Shown here: positions 16,481-24,053 of the stretch, one piece after another
Layout: the number at the start of each line of letters is the position of its first letter
How positions within the stretch are numbered: position 1 is the stretch's first letter
Origin: Rikenellaceae bacterium
GTDB taxonomy: Bacteria; Bacteroidota; Bacteroidia; Bacteroidales; Rikenellaceae
Length of the DNA: 35,594 nucleotides
Assembly (NCBI GenBank): GCA_015059805.1
Contig: SUZO01000025.1
Coordinates: 1-35,594, forward strand
Reading direction: 5' to 3'
Position numbers and translations under genes: made by a program
Notes under the pieces: model-generated
What the model saw: the letters and a program-made list of their open reading frames with translations, nothing else
Told to the model about the DNA's origin: nothing
The model's database searches: none

Positions 16481-18178
16481 CTACTGCTTTGCGCGGTACT
16501 CCTTTAGATAGTCAATCTCAAAGGCAGCCTTCTGCTCCTGGTACTTAGCGAGCTTAGAGCCTGAGTGCCAAGTGGTATAGCCACCCGTAAGGCCTGCATC
16601 GTAGAGTCCGCGAATCTCCTTCTCAACATTCTCGGCATTGTACTTAATACCGTTACGGTCTACGTGGCGCATAACGTCGTACGCCTGTACCCATGTACGG
16701 ACAACTGCTGGCGTAGGAGTAACCTCCTGACGACCCTGCACGCGCTCACCCCACGCCTTGAGAATCTGGTAAGGGTTGTTCCAAGGCTTCTTAATACCGT
16801 AGTAGCCATTTGAGAAGTGGTCTGGGTAAGGCATACCGCAGATAGCATCAGCAATATTTGAAATTGCAGGCCAGTACTGACCATAGGCTGTCGTATAGCC
16901 AGGATTTGCAGCCTCGCCAAAGACATCTATAGAGACGTAAGCACCCACAGCGTGAATCTCGTCACACGCATACTGCACAAAGCGCTGAATAGCCTGCACC
17001 TTACTCTCGTTGTACTTGTTGTGGTAGTCAATAAGGTTTTCTACCTTTGTCATACGGTCTGGGAAGCGGACATAGTCAAAGTTAATCTCGTTAAAGCCGA
17101 ACTTGCGCACCGCCTCCTTTGCAAGCTCAACATTGAACTGCCAAACCTTACGGTCGTATGGACTTGGCCAGTATGCCTTGTTGTGCTTAAATGGCTTGCC
17201 AGTCGCCTTCTCGGTAATAGCCACCTCTGGGTGGTCCTTGACAAGATATGAGTCCTTGAAGCAGGTAATTCGTCCCACAACATAGAAACCCTCCTCGTGC
17301 AGACGCTTGACAACCTTCTTGTAGAGCGCCTCCTTGGTAGCACCCGCACGAGCATAGTTTGTTGGCGAGTAGAGCTTCATCGCCTCAGCCTTATAGCCTG
17401 GGCACTCGTTGTCCTTGATGTCGATGGTAAAGGTGTTGATTTTTGTCTCCTTAGCAAAGGCTATGTACGCCTCAATATTACCCAAAATCGCTGGCGAGAT
17501 ATTGAGATAGAGCGAGTAGCAAGCCTCTGGCATCTTGTTGTTCTCAAATACCACGCGCTCAGTTGGATAAAAGTCGCAACCGATAGCCTCACCACCTCCA
17601 AATGGGTTCTTAATAGCCATGTGTACCTTGTCGTAAACCTCTGCCTTGTAACGCTTTAGTGCCTCCTCTTTATCATATACGGTATACTTGGCGTAGATAT
17701 ACCCCTCAGTATTGCCCTGACGGACAATGTAACGATTTACGCGACCGGTCGCATAGAGCGTGTCGTAGCCAATAACCTCAAGCTCAGCGCCCTTGTCTGC
17801 ATTTGCTCCAACCTTTGAGGTGGCAATGTCTGAGATTATAGATGCAGGTGTGCGCACAAAGATGCTCTTCTCCAAAACCACCTCGCGGTGCGTTGCCACA
17901 AGAGCAGCCGCTGGCGCATAGAGGGTCTGCTTAGCAACCTTTACGGGCAGATACTCCACATCGTTAAACTTTTTCTTGCCATTCACAACAACACTTAACT
18001 GCGCACCACGCACAAGGGTGTCCGCTACACTGAGCACCTCACCCTGCTCATCGGCTACGTAGAGGTAAGCCTCTGGACGCTCCGAAGCCAGATAACGCAC
18101 CTCAATAATCTCCTCGCTGCTGCACGCTACCAGAGCCACAACAGCCACAATCTGGGTTAATAATCTTTTCATATTCAT
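16481..18178 (-). CDS. Putative glycoside hydrolase lipoprotein (DUF4015 type)
   Basis: About 565 residues from 18178 (MNMKRLL); 18172 is also possible. The longer reading to 18220 would cover the -7 box at 18210-18217. The signal peptide ends in the lipobox ALVAC, so it is a lipoprotein. An N-terminal SH3-like region (about 110-185, GYIYAKYTVYD) precedes a TIM-barrel-like domain with INTFTIDIKDNE, KRLHEEGFYVVGRITCFKD, NEINFDYVRFPD and YVSIDVFG. These match the putative glycosyl hydrolase domain PF13200, whose Asp residues (DIKD, FDYVRFPD) are the probable acids. The substrate is unknown. Confidence 0.8.
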   Translation of the reverse strand: MNMKRLLTQIVAVVALVACSSEEIIEVRYLASERPEAYLYVADEQGEVLSVADTLVRGAQLSVVVNGKKKFNDVEYLPVKVAKQTLYAPAAALVATHREVVLEKSIFVRTPASIISDIATSKVGANADKGAELEVIGYDTLYATGRVNRYIVRQGNTEGYIYAKYTVYDKEEALKRYKAEVYDKVHMAIKNPFGGGEAIGCDFYPTERVVFENNKMPEACYSLYLNISPAILGNIEAYIAFAKETKINTFTIDIKDNECPGYKAEAMKLYSPTNYARAGATKEALYKKVVKRLHEEGFYVVGRITCFKDSYLVKDHPEVAITEKATGKPFKHNKAYWPSPYDRKVWQFNVELAKEAVRKFGFNEINFDYVRFPDRMTKVENLIDYHNKYNESKVQAIQRFVQYACDEIHAVGAYVSIDVFGEAANPGYTTAYGQYWPAISNIADAICGMPYPDHFSNGYYGIKKPWNNPYQILKAWGERVQGRQEVTPTPAVVRTWVQAYDVMRHVDRNGIKYNAENVEKEIRGLYDAGLTGGYTTWHSGSKLAKYQEQKAAFEIDYLKEYRAKQ

Positions 18179-18209
18179 CGTTTTCACTCTTTTCAAACAT
18201 AATTCGCCA

Positions 18210-18246
18210 CAAAGGTACAAAAAAATCTTGCGGATGCAAGATTTTT
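18210..18246 (-). promoter_or_regulatory. Promoter overlapped by a palindrome (glycosidase-like gene)
   Basis: TACCTTTG (18217-18210) and TTG (18239-18237) are 19 bases apart. The TTG lies in one arm of the perfect palindrome AAAAATCTTGC/GCAAGATTTTT (18221-18231/18236-18246). The identical module occurs at 20068-20105. Confidence 0.75.
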
Positions 18247-18431
18247 TGGCTGTTAGCTGTTAGCCATTAGCCGTTGGCTCGCCTCTGGCGACCCTTCACC
18301 GCTGCGCCTCGGCATAGCTCAAGCAAGCTTGACTCTGCTCTCGGCTTAATCGCAGCGTTGGCTTGCCTTCGGCAACCCGACCCTGCTAACGCAGAACAGA
18401 GAATTTAATGAGATTAGGGAATTTAGGGAAC
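18247..18431. repeat. Composite repeat: S5 heptads, S4 copy c, S6 nonamers
   Basis: Heptads (18247-18278) run into S4 copy c (18275-18393, ending with TTGCCTTCGGCAACCCGACC), then GCTAACGCAGAACAGAG and S6 nonamers (to 18431). The order is the same as in 7925-8075. No gene is visible in the whole 18221-18767 stretch. Confidence 0.65.
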
Positions 18432-18453
18432 TACAATGGCAGAAAATGACAAT

Positions 18454-18546
18454 GAATGACAGCGGGCTAACGCCCTTAATGTTGCGCGCACAGCGCGCTA
18501 TTCAATGCCATTGAGGGCTGAAAGCCCTTGCTATTAAATGTCATTC
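18454..18546. repeat. Palindromic element with three internal hairpins
   Basis: GAATGACA (18454-18461) / TGTCATTC (18539-18546) enclose GGGCTAACGCCC, GCGCGCACAGCGCGC and AGGGCTGAAAGCCCT hairpins in tandem. It looks like a non-coding mobile or REP-like element; no TIR-linked gene is present. Confidence 0.6.
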
Positions 18547-18582
18547 ACAATTACTCCGCCAAATCAAAGCCCCAATTTTGTC

Positions 18583-18703
18583 GGCAAGCCGACACAGCTA
18601 AAAAGCTAATGCAGTACAGAGAATTTAATGAATTTAGGGAATTTAGCGAAAATCCATAAACTCGTTAATCTCCTTAAACTCCTTAATCTCACTACTTTAG
18701 CAA
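18583..18703. repeat. GTCGGC hairpin plus S6 nonamer array
   Basis: TGTCGGCAAGCCGACA hairpin, CAGCTAAAAAGCTAATGCAG, then S6 units GAATTTAAT, GAATTTAGG, GAATTTAGC and the complementary run (CTCGTTAAT, CTCCTTAAA, CTCCTTAAT, CTCACTAC). Confidence 0.6.
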
Positions 18704-18767
18704 TGCGCCAGACTTCTAAGGTCGGGCGCAAAGATTAAAGCCTAAAGCCTAAATAGTCGCTTCGCTC

Positions 18768-20048
18768 CTAAAAAGCGGAGACGGCGCGCACATAGCTGTA
18801 GTAGTGCTTATCGTCGTAGTAGGTGTCGCCATTGTACATATAGACATCCCACGCGCAGAACTCATCAGATGAATATTTATAATCAGCCTCTGTTGACGAC
18901 CAATACAGACGTTCATGCAATTTATCAGTTAAATTAGGATTTAGCTTATCTTGGTATTTATAGATTGTACGCAGTTCTCCTTTTGCTGGCAGATACCAAC
19001 CCTCTCCAAGGTCAGCGCACCACTTGAAGGCAGGGTACTTAGACTGCCAACCAGAGATAGCCTTGACTTTTGCCGTATTATATGCACCATCAGTTTCGCT
19101 ATTGGCACCTATTAGCCGTTTTTGTTCTGCGCTATCTGATGACCACTCTAACTTCTCTGCGGACTGCTTCATACTGACAATCTTGCCGTGGCGGCCGTCA
19201 GCACTGACCTCAAAGACAACACCCTCACGCACACCGTCATTGTAGTAGTCGCCTACCGCGTATATACCCAGTCGTCGTCTTCGCTCTGCCTCTTCGCGAG
19301 CTTTACGTTCCGCCGCCTCACGGGCTCTGCGAGCGTTATACTTATCAAGCAGGCGAATCTCTATATAGTCCTCATAATCCAAATCGTCTACATCAAGTAG
19401 TAGCTCCGTACAATCCTCCTCACACTCCAGACCTACAAAATAGAGCTTATGCTTGCCCTTAGGAAGGCGAATTTCAGACAGCTCTCCACTAACGGCTGTT
19501 CCAACCTCCTTACCGAAGCGCAATATGCGGCAATCAAGGTCGGTATCTATGCGAATCAATGCGCCCTTGCCACTTTGTGTCTTCTCACTTGTCCGTATTG
19601 ACAGAACTGGTTGTATACGATTGACAACCAACTCTGTCACCGAGGCTTTAAACAGTTGCTCAAAATCTATATGCGAGAATTGATGCTGACCGAGGCTCTG
19701 CTTGACCTGCTCTGGAACATTATCAGGGAAACCATCAAACTCCTTGTTAGGATTTACTGGAACAAAATGGCGTTTTTTGCTAACGGCAAACTCAATCTCC
19801 TTTCTAACCCAGTCGTCATCATTTACACATCTATCAAGCGAGTGGGCAGAGAGCATAAAGACAAAAATTGGCGCTTGTTCAATAGCATCCATAATGCGCT
19901 TATCAAAGACACCATCTTTTAGCTCATCGTAATCCAAAAAGACGCTATACCCTCGTTGCTCAAGCTCGGACTTTAGTGGGCGCGCATACTCGGCTCCACC
20001 ATGTCGGCGGTAGCTAATAAATATATCGTATGGTCTATTTTCGCTCAT
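18768..20048 (-). CDS. TIR-domain protein with PEGA-like, charged-helix and Fib_succ/DUF1566-like regions
   Basis: 426 residues with no signal peptide. Residues 7-150 form a TIR domain: DIFISYRRHGGAEYA, FLDYDELKDGVF, FMLSAHSLDRC, WVRKEIEFA. This resembles the SARM1 TIR more than receptor adaptor types, and Glu84 matches the catalytic glutamate of NAD+-cleaving TIRs. Residues ~165-215 look PEGA-like (ALIRIDTDL...LPKGKHKLYFVG). A highly charged helix follows (RAREAAERKAREEAERRRR), then a C-terminal domain with GWYLPAKGEL, YWSSTE and YVRAV, the pattern of Fib_succ_major/DUF1566 lectin-like domains. NADase activity is inferred from the residues; a defence role is possible, but no partner gene is adjacent. 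Confidence 0.85.
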   Translation of the reverse strand: MSENRPYDIFISYRRHGGAEYARPLKSELEQRGYSVFLDYDELKDGVFDKRIMDAIEQAPIFVFMLSAHSLDRCVNDDDWVRKEIEFAVSKKRHFVPVNPNKEFDGFPDNVPEQVKQSLGQHQFSHIDFEQLFKASVTELVVNRIQPVLSIRTSEKTQSGKGALIRIDTDLDCRILRFGKEVGTAVSGELSEIRLPKGKHKLYFVGLECEEDCTELLLDVDDLDYEDYIEIRLLDKYNARRAREAAERKAREEAERRRRLGIYAVGDYYNDGVREGVVFEVSADGRHGKIVSMKQSAEKLEWSSDSAEQKRLIGANSETDGAYNTAKVKAISGWQSKYPAFKWCADLGEGWYLPAKGELRTIYKYQDKLNPNLTDKLHERLYWSSTEADYKYSSDEFCAWDVYMYNGDTYYDDKHYYSYVRAVSAF

Positions 20049-20067
20049 CGTTTGGATTATGATTTCA

Positions 20068-20105
20068 CAAAGGTAATAAAAAAATCTTGCGGATGCAAGA
20101 TTTTT
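20068..20105 (-). promoter_or_regulatory. Promoter overlapped by a palindrome (TIR gene)
   Basis: TACCTTTG (20075-20068) and TTG (20098-20096), 20 bases apart; the palindrome AAAAATCTTGC/GCAAGATTTTT (20080-20090/20095-20105) covers the spacer and -33 box, identical to the one at 18221-18246. Confidence 0.75.
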
Positions 20106-20106
20106 A

Positions 20107-20285
20107 CCATTAGCTTTTGGCTGTTAGCAGGCTAACGCAGAACAGAGAATTTAATGAAGTTAGGGAATTTAGGGAAGTTAGCGAAAAATCCCTAATCTCC
20201 CTAAACTCCTTAATTTCACTACTGTCGGCAAAGCCGACACCGCTAAAAAGCTAATAGCCAATGGCTAATGGCTAATAGCTAACAA
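20107..20285. repeat. Composite repeat: S5 heptads, S6 nonamers, GTCGGC hairpin, inverted S5
   Basis: Heptads (20107-20129), GCTAACGCAGAACAGAG with S6 nonamers and their complementary run (20131-20222), hairpin GTCGGCAAAGCCGAC (20224-20238), then heptads in reverse orientation (20249-20285). This is the tidiest example of the composite block. Confidence 0.65.
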
Positions 20286-20292
20286 CCGACAG

Positions 20293-21369
20293 CTACAACA
20301 ATCGCTTAAGGTGGCAGAACATCAGTTTGCCATTTTCATCCCTTAGGTGCATGCCGTTGCCCTTGCAGTAGCGGAAGTATGAGCAGTCGGCGCACTCGTC
20401 TGTGCGCATCCACTCACGGTTGCGGTATGGGGCAAAGCGGTTATTCCAGACCTCCCAGAAGTTATCGGTATAGATATTTCCCTGATTATAGTTTGCGCGG
20501 ATGCTTGCGCATGCAGATATTGCCCCATCGGCAAGCACAGAGCCCACCGTAACGCCCGCCTGGCAACTAAAGAAGTGGTTTCTCACATCGCCCTCGTATG
20601 CACCCAAGAAGCCCTCACAGCCATACTGCACAGCGATTTTGCCCTCCTTGCGGGTATCTACGATATACTGCATCAGTTTATGCAGCTGCTCACGGTCAAG
20701 TTGCAACTCTGGATCTGTGGCTGCACGACCTGCTGGAAAGACGGTAAAGAGTCGCCAGCGCTTACAGCCTAATGCGAGAAGGTGGTTTTTAATATCGTCA
20801 AGGTGGTCAATATTTCGTCTATTTACGCACGTGACAACATCAAAGACAAAATCCTCAGTCTGCGCCATCATACGGATAGCCTCCGTGGCGGTAGTAAAGC
20901 TCTTAGCATTGCCACGCATAAAGTTGTGGTCTGCCTCAAGACCATCTAACGAGACGGTTGCCGTATGCATTCCCGCACTAAGGAGCGCATCAAAACGTTT
21001 GCGGGTCATGGCAAGACCATTGGTAACCATACCCCACGGAAAGCCCTTCTCATATATCGCCCTACCGCAAACCTCAAGGTCCGCACGCATAAGCGGCTCG
21101 CCACCCGTAATAATGACAAAGACCTTGTGCGGATCGGTATGCTCAGCAATATTATCAAGAACTGCGAGGAAGTCTTTAAGGGGCATATCCCTCTGTGTAG
21201 CCACATTTTTGCAGTCGCTACCGCAGTGTCGGCAGTTAAGATTGCATCTTAGGGTACACTCCCAGAAGAGCTGACGCAGTGGATGATTTTTTACGCTTTC
21301 GTTCTCAAGTTTACGCCACAGCTCAAGCGCCAAACGACGACGAAGCCCCAACTTTGTTACATCCCTCAT
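20293..21369 (-). CDS. Radical SAM/SPASM enzyme of the rSAM/lipoprotein system
   Basis: 358 residues. The [4Fe-4S] motif CNLNCRHC gives Cys42, Cys46 and Cys49; an S-adenosylmethionine-binding GGEP follows (ITGGEPLMRADL). The C-terminal ~90 residues are a SPASM-type region with further cysteines (FSCQAG, ISACASIR, ECADCSYFRYCKGNG, FCHLKR) that would hold auxiliary clusters. This architecture, directly after small lipoproteins, matches the Bacteroidota rSAM/lipoprotein system (TIGR04133 with TIGR04134, names from memory). Such enzymes usually modify a peptide partner; here the partner should be one or both of the lipoproteins just upstream. The modification is unknown. Confidence 0.9.
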   Translation of the reverse strand: MRDVTKLGLRRRLALELWRKLENESVKNHPLRQLFWECTLRCNLNCRHCGSDCKNVATQRDMPLKDFLAVLDNIAEHTDPHKVFVIITGGEPLMRADLEVCGRAIYEKGFPWGMVTNGLAMTRKRFDALLSAGMHTATVSLDGLEADHNFMRGNAKSFTTATEAIRMMAQTEDFVFDVVTCVNRRNIDHLDDIKNHLLALGCKRWRLFTVFPAGRAATDPELQLDREQLHKLMQYIVDTRKEGKIAVQYGCEGFLGAYEGDVRNHFFSCQAGVTVGSVLADGAISACASIRANYNQGNIYTDNFWEVWNNRFAPYRNREWMRTDECADCSYFRYCKGNGMHLRDENGKLMFCHLKRLL

Positions 21370-21371
21370 AG

Positions 21372-21551
21372 CTACTCTTGCTCGCTATTTGGCGCTATAC
21401 GGTCAGTGCTATCAACACTGCCAGTTTTACCGCTCTGCTCCTGAAATTCGCCATTTGGAGTGCCATACATAAGCTCCTGCTCCTCAGGATTACATGAAGA
21501 GGCTGCAAAGCCCAACAGGGCAAGCAGTATATAACTCAAAACCCTCTTCAT
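21372..21551 (-). CDS. Short lipoprotein (59 aa) of the rSAM/lipoprotein operon
   Basis: ATG at 21551-21549, TAG at 21374-21372. Signal peptide MKRVLSYILLALLGFAASSC with lipidation at Cys20, then NPEEQELMYGTPNGEFQEQ and a short polar, Ser/Asp-rich tail. It shares the YGTP-x-x-x-F motif at nearly the same distance from the lipobox as the 149-residue lipoprotein upstream, but lacks its carboxypeptidase-regulatory-like domain. It begins one base after that gene's stop and ends two bases before the radical SAM start, so all three are surely one transcript. It is probably a second substrate or a shortened paralogue. Confidence 0.8.
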   Translation of the reverse strand: MKRVLSYILLALLGFAASSCNPEEQELMYGTPNGEFQEQSGKTGSVDSTDRIAPNSEQE

Positions 21552-21552
21552 A

Positions 21553-22002
21553 CTACTTAGCCTTAAGTTTTACATCGGCTGTAACCTCATAATCTCCACT
21601 ATACCAGCTACCATCGCCCTCGGTAATTTGAGTCTTTGGCAGTGTGTGAAGCTCTACGGTTTTAGTCTCAAACTCTCCGCCATTCTCAGCTCCGTCTGTA
21701 TCGGTAAATGTCAGCTTGCCATACACACTAAACGCCTTGATACGCTCTGTAGCGAAGCTTCCATCCTCTGCGCTCACCGCCTCAAGAGTCTTATCAACGC
21801 CAACGTCACCTACACCCGTAGACGAGATAACAATGCCCTTGATTGGGTTGCCATCGGCATCTGTAACCCTACCCTTAACAGCAAAGTGAACAGTTGGCGT
21901 GCCATACTCGCACAGAGTTCCACCACCTCCGTCATTATCTCCGTTTTCGCTACAAGCCGTAAAGCCGAGCGCGCCAATAAGCAGATAGATAAGTTTTTTC
22001 AT
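21553..22002 (-). CDS. Radical SAM-associated lipoprotein
   Basis: 149 residues. Signal peptide ends LGFTAC with Cys17 lipidated; an acidic, Gly-rich linker (SENGDNDGGGG) leads to LCEYGTPTVHF (Cys31, YGTP at 33-36). Next comes a carboxypeptidase-regulatory-like beta sandwich (VKGRVTDADGNPIKGIVIS ... GSFATERIKAF) and a beta-rich C-terminus. This matches the lipoprotein partner (TIGR04134 type) of the radical SAM enzyme at 20293. It is the first gene of the operon, from a perfect promoter about 20 bases upstream. Likely surface- or periplasm-facing; role unknown. Confidence 0.85.
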   Translation of the reverse strand: MKKLIYLLIGALGFTACSENGDNDGGGGTLCEYGTPTVHFAVKGRVTDADGNPIKGIVISSTGVGDVGVDKTLEAVSAEDGSFATERIKAFSVYGKLTFTDTDGAENGGEFETKTVELHTLPKTQITEGDGSWYSGDYEVTADVKLKAK

Positions 22003-22021
22003 AGCCTCAACAATTTGTCAG

Positions 22022-22052
22022 CAAAGTTAATAAAAATCTACTAAGTATGCAA
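22022..22052 (-). promoter_or_regulatory. Promoter of the rSAM/lipoprotein operon
   Basis: TTTG with TTG at 22052-22050 and TAACTTTG at 22029-22022, 20 bases apart on the minus strand. Leader of only about 13 bases. Confidence 0.85.
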
Positions 22053-22092
22053 ATTTTCGGACAATCTGCGCCATAGCTCCCCTACTGTGTGG

Positions 22093-23967
22093 TTACTCAA
22101 TATCTATACGAGAGACTTCATCCACGCCAGGGATAGCGGCAATAGAGGCTATAGCCTTTTCAAGTTCGCCGAGGGAGTGAATTGTAAAGTCAATAGTACA
22201 GACGCCAATATGGTCTACAGTTTCGGTAGCAATTCCGTTCATTGAGAGGTGCAGCTGCTCAGTAATGCAGAAGATAAGGTCTGAGAGCAGGTGATACCTA
22301 TCAATGCCGCGAATACGTATACGCACAGGGTAGAGCATATCCTCGCGCTCATCAAAAGATGTAAGGTCGTTCACTATAGAGTCGCCCTGCTCAGATGCGA
22401 GGCGTATAGCTGTTGAGCAGCCGCGCTTATGGAGTGTAATATCGCCATTTTCATCCTTAAATCCCACAACTTCATCCCCTGGCAGTGGGTGGCAGTGTGT
22501 ACAACGCAGATACTCAAGCTTTGGCTGAGCGGCGAAGAATGAGTGCAGAGCCTTCTTTGCCTTGAAAGTTCTCACAGAGCCAAGCCAGTCAGGCTGAGGA
22601 ACGATACTTCTATCTGTTGCAATCTCTACACAGTCGCCACGACTAAGTTGCGTCTTAACAGAGCATAGGCGACCATTTATGCGGGCATAGTGCGCATATC
22701 TACCAATATCACTATGGATTTCAAAGGCAAAATCAAGTGCAGTAGCATTCTTTGGCAGTATAATTCCCTGACCAGTAGGGGTAAAGACCATAATATCATC
22801 GTTATAGAACGACGAGGTGACACCCTCCATAAACTGAATGCCATTTACCGCCACATCGGTCCTAAGGATAGCCTTGAGCTTCTCTAACCACTTATGCACA
22901 TTCTGCTCCGTACGCTCGGCAGCACAACCAAGGCGAGAGTTGCGCACCATTCGCTCTGAAGAGATATGTATCTCCTCCCACTCGCCCTGCTCACGCAGCA
23001 GCTTGACATGGAACGACTGATAACCATTCTCCTTAGGGGCGTTGATATAGTTTGACACGCTACCAGGGCGCTCCTTGAAGTAGTCCGTCAGCGCAGCGTA
23101 GATCTTAAGTGCAAACTCCTTCTCTGAATACTCCTCGCTATGAGGATAGATTACACGAATATAGTGACGACCTGGAACGTGCGAAAAGTCGCAATGCTTT
23201 GCCTGCATCTTGCGCCAAATGCTATAAGGGCGACGATAGCGCACCTCTGTACGCACCTGAAGCCCTCTTGCCGCCAGAATCTCACCCATCTTAGCGATAA
23301 ATGCCTCGATATGAGGGCGCTTCTGCTCAATATCGTGCTCAACCATCTGCTCTAACTCCAGATACTCGCGCGGACAACGATAGCGGAAAGAGAGATTCTC
23401 TAACTCACTCTTGACATGATACAGTCCAAGGCGATTGGCAAGAGGTGCGTAGAAGTAGTCGGTCTCACCTGCAATCTTCATCTGCTTATCCGAGCGCATA
23501 CTGCTCAGTGTACGCATATTGTGCAGTCGGTCGGCAAGCTTAACAAGCAGGGCGTGAATATCAAAGCTCACAGACTCAAGGATTTGGCGGAAGTTATCCA
23601 CCTGCTTTGAGTGCTGATACTTTGCCTTCTTCTGCTTAGTCACCGCACCAACAAGTCGCGCCACATCATCACCAAAGCGCTCACGAATCTGCTCTATTGT
23701 ATAGTCTGTATCCTCAACAACATCGTGCAAAAATGCTGTGATAATAGGATTTGCGCCCAGCTCTAACTCCTCGGCAACAATACGCGCCACGGCAATGGGG
23801 TGGATGATATATGGTTCTCCACTCTTGCGTTTCTGCTCCGCATGCGCCTCGGCTGCCAATAGGTAGGCACGCTCTACGCGCACCATATCCTCCGTAGAGA
23901 GCCTCTGCGAAATATTACAAAACAGAGCCTCAATGCTCTTGTCTATCTGTTGGGTGTAGTCTGTCAT
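22093..23967 (-). CDS. RelA/SpoT homologue, probably hydrolase-only
   Basis: 624 residues, about 100 fewer than typical long RSH proteins. The HD hydrolase domain is intact: YIIHPIAVA at 53-61, HDVVEDT at 81-87, KLADRLHNMRT at 143-153, APLANRLG at 174-181. The synthetase domain looks degraded: FSHVPGRHYIRVI (261-273) replaces the usual F-x-x-I-x-D-x-x-(A/G)-x-R motif, SVSNYI (303-308) replaces RFKDYI, and EIHISSERM (332-340) replaces E-x-QIRT-x-x-M. A TGS domain (VFTPTGQGIILPKNATALDFA), a zinc-finger-like CTHCHPLPGDE and a C-terminal ACT domain follow. It should break down (p)ppGpp; synthesis would need another enzyme elsewhere. Confidence 0.85.
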   Translation of the reverse strand: MTDYTQQIDKSIEALFCNISQRLSTEDMVRVERAYLLAAEAHAEQKRKSGEPYIIHPIAVARIVAEELELGANPIITAFLHDVVEDTDYTIEQIRERFGDDVARLVGAVTKQKKAKYQHSKQVDNFRQILESVSFDIHALLVKLADRLHNMRTLSSMRSDKQMKIAGETDYFYAPLANRLGLYHVKSELENLSFRYRCPREYLELEQMVEHDIEQKRPHIEAFIAKMGEILAARGLQVRTEVRYRRPYSIWRKMQAKHCDFSHVPGRHYIRVIYPHSEEYSEKEFALKIYAALTDYFKERPGSVSNYINAPKENGYQSFHVKLLREQGEWEEIHISSERMVRNSRLGCAAERTEQNVHKWLEKLKAILRTDVAVNGIQFMEGVTSSFYNDDIMVFTPTGQGIILPKNATALDFAFEIHSDIGRYAHYARINGRLCSVKTQLSRGDCVEIATDRSIVPQPDWLGSVRTFKAKKALHSFFAAQPKLEYLRCTHCHPLPGDEVVGFKDENGDITLHKRGCSTAIRLASEQGDSIVNDLTSFDEREDMLYPVRIRIRGIDRYHLLSDLIFCITEQLHLSMNGIATETVDHIGVCTIDFTIHSLGELEKAIASIAAIPGVDEVSRIDIE

Positions 23968-24053
23968 ATCTCCTAACTAATTTATATCCAATCAAGCAAC
24001 AATAGGCAACCATACAGCACCAAAACGCCGCACAAATACCTACTGTAAACCCG

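Noticed and set aside
18454..18546. CRISPR-like array in the 18.2-18.7 kb island
   Set aside because: The hairpins differ from each other and there are no regularly spaced identical repeats with unique spacers; no cas genes are present.
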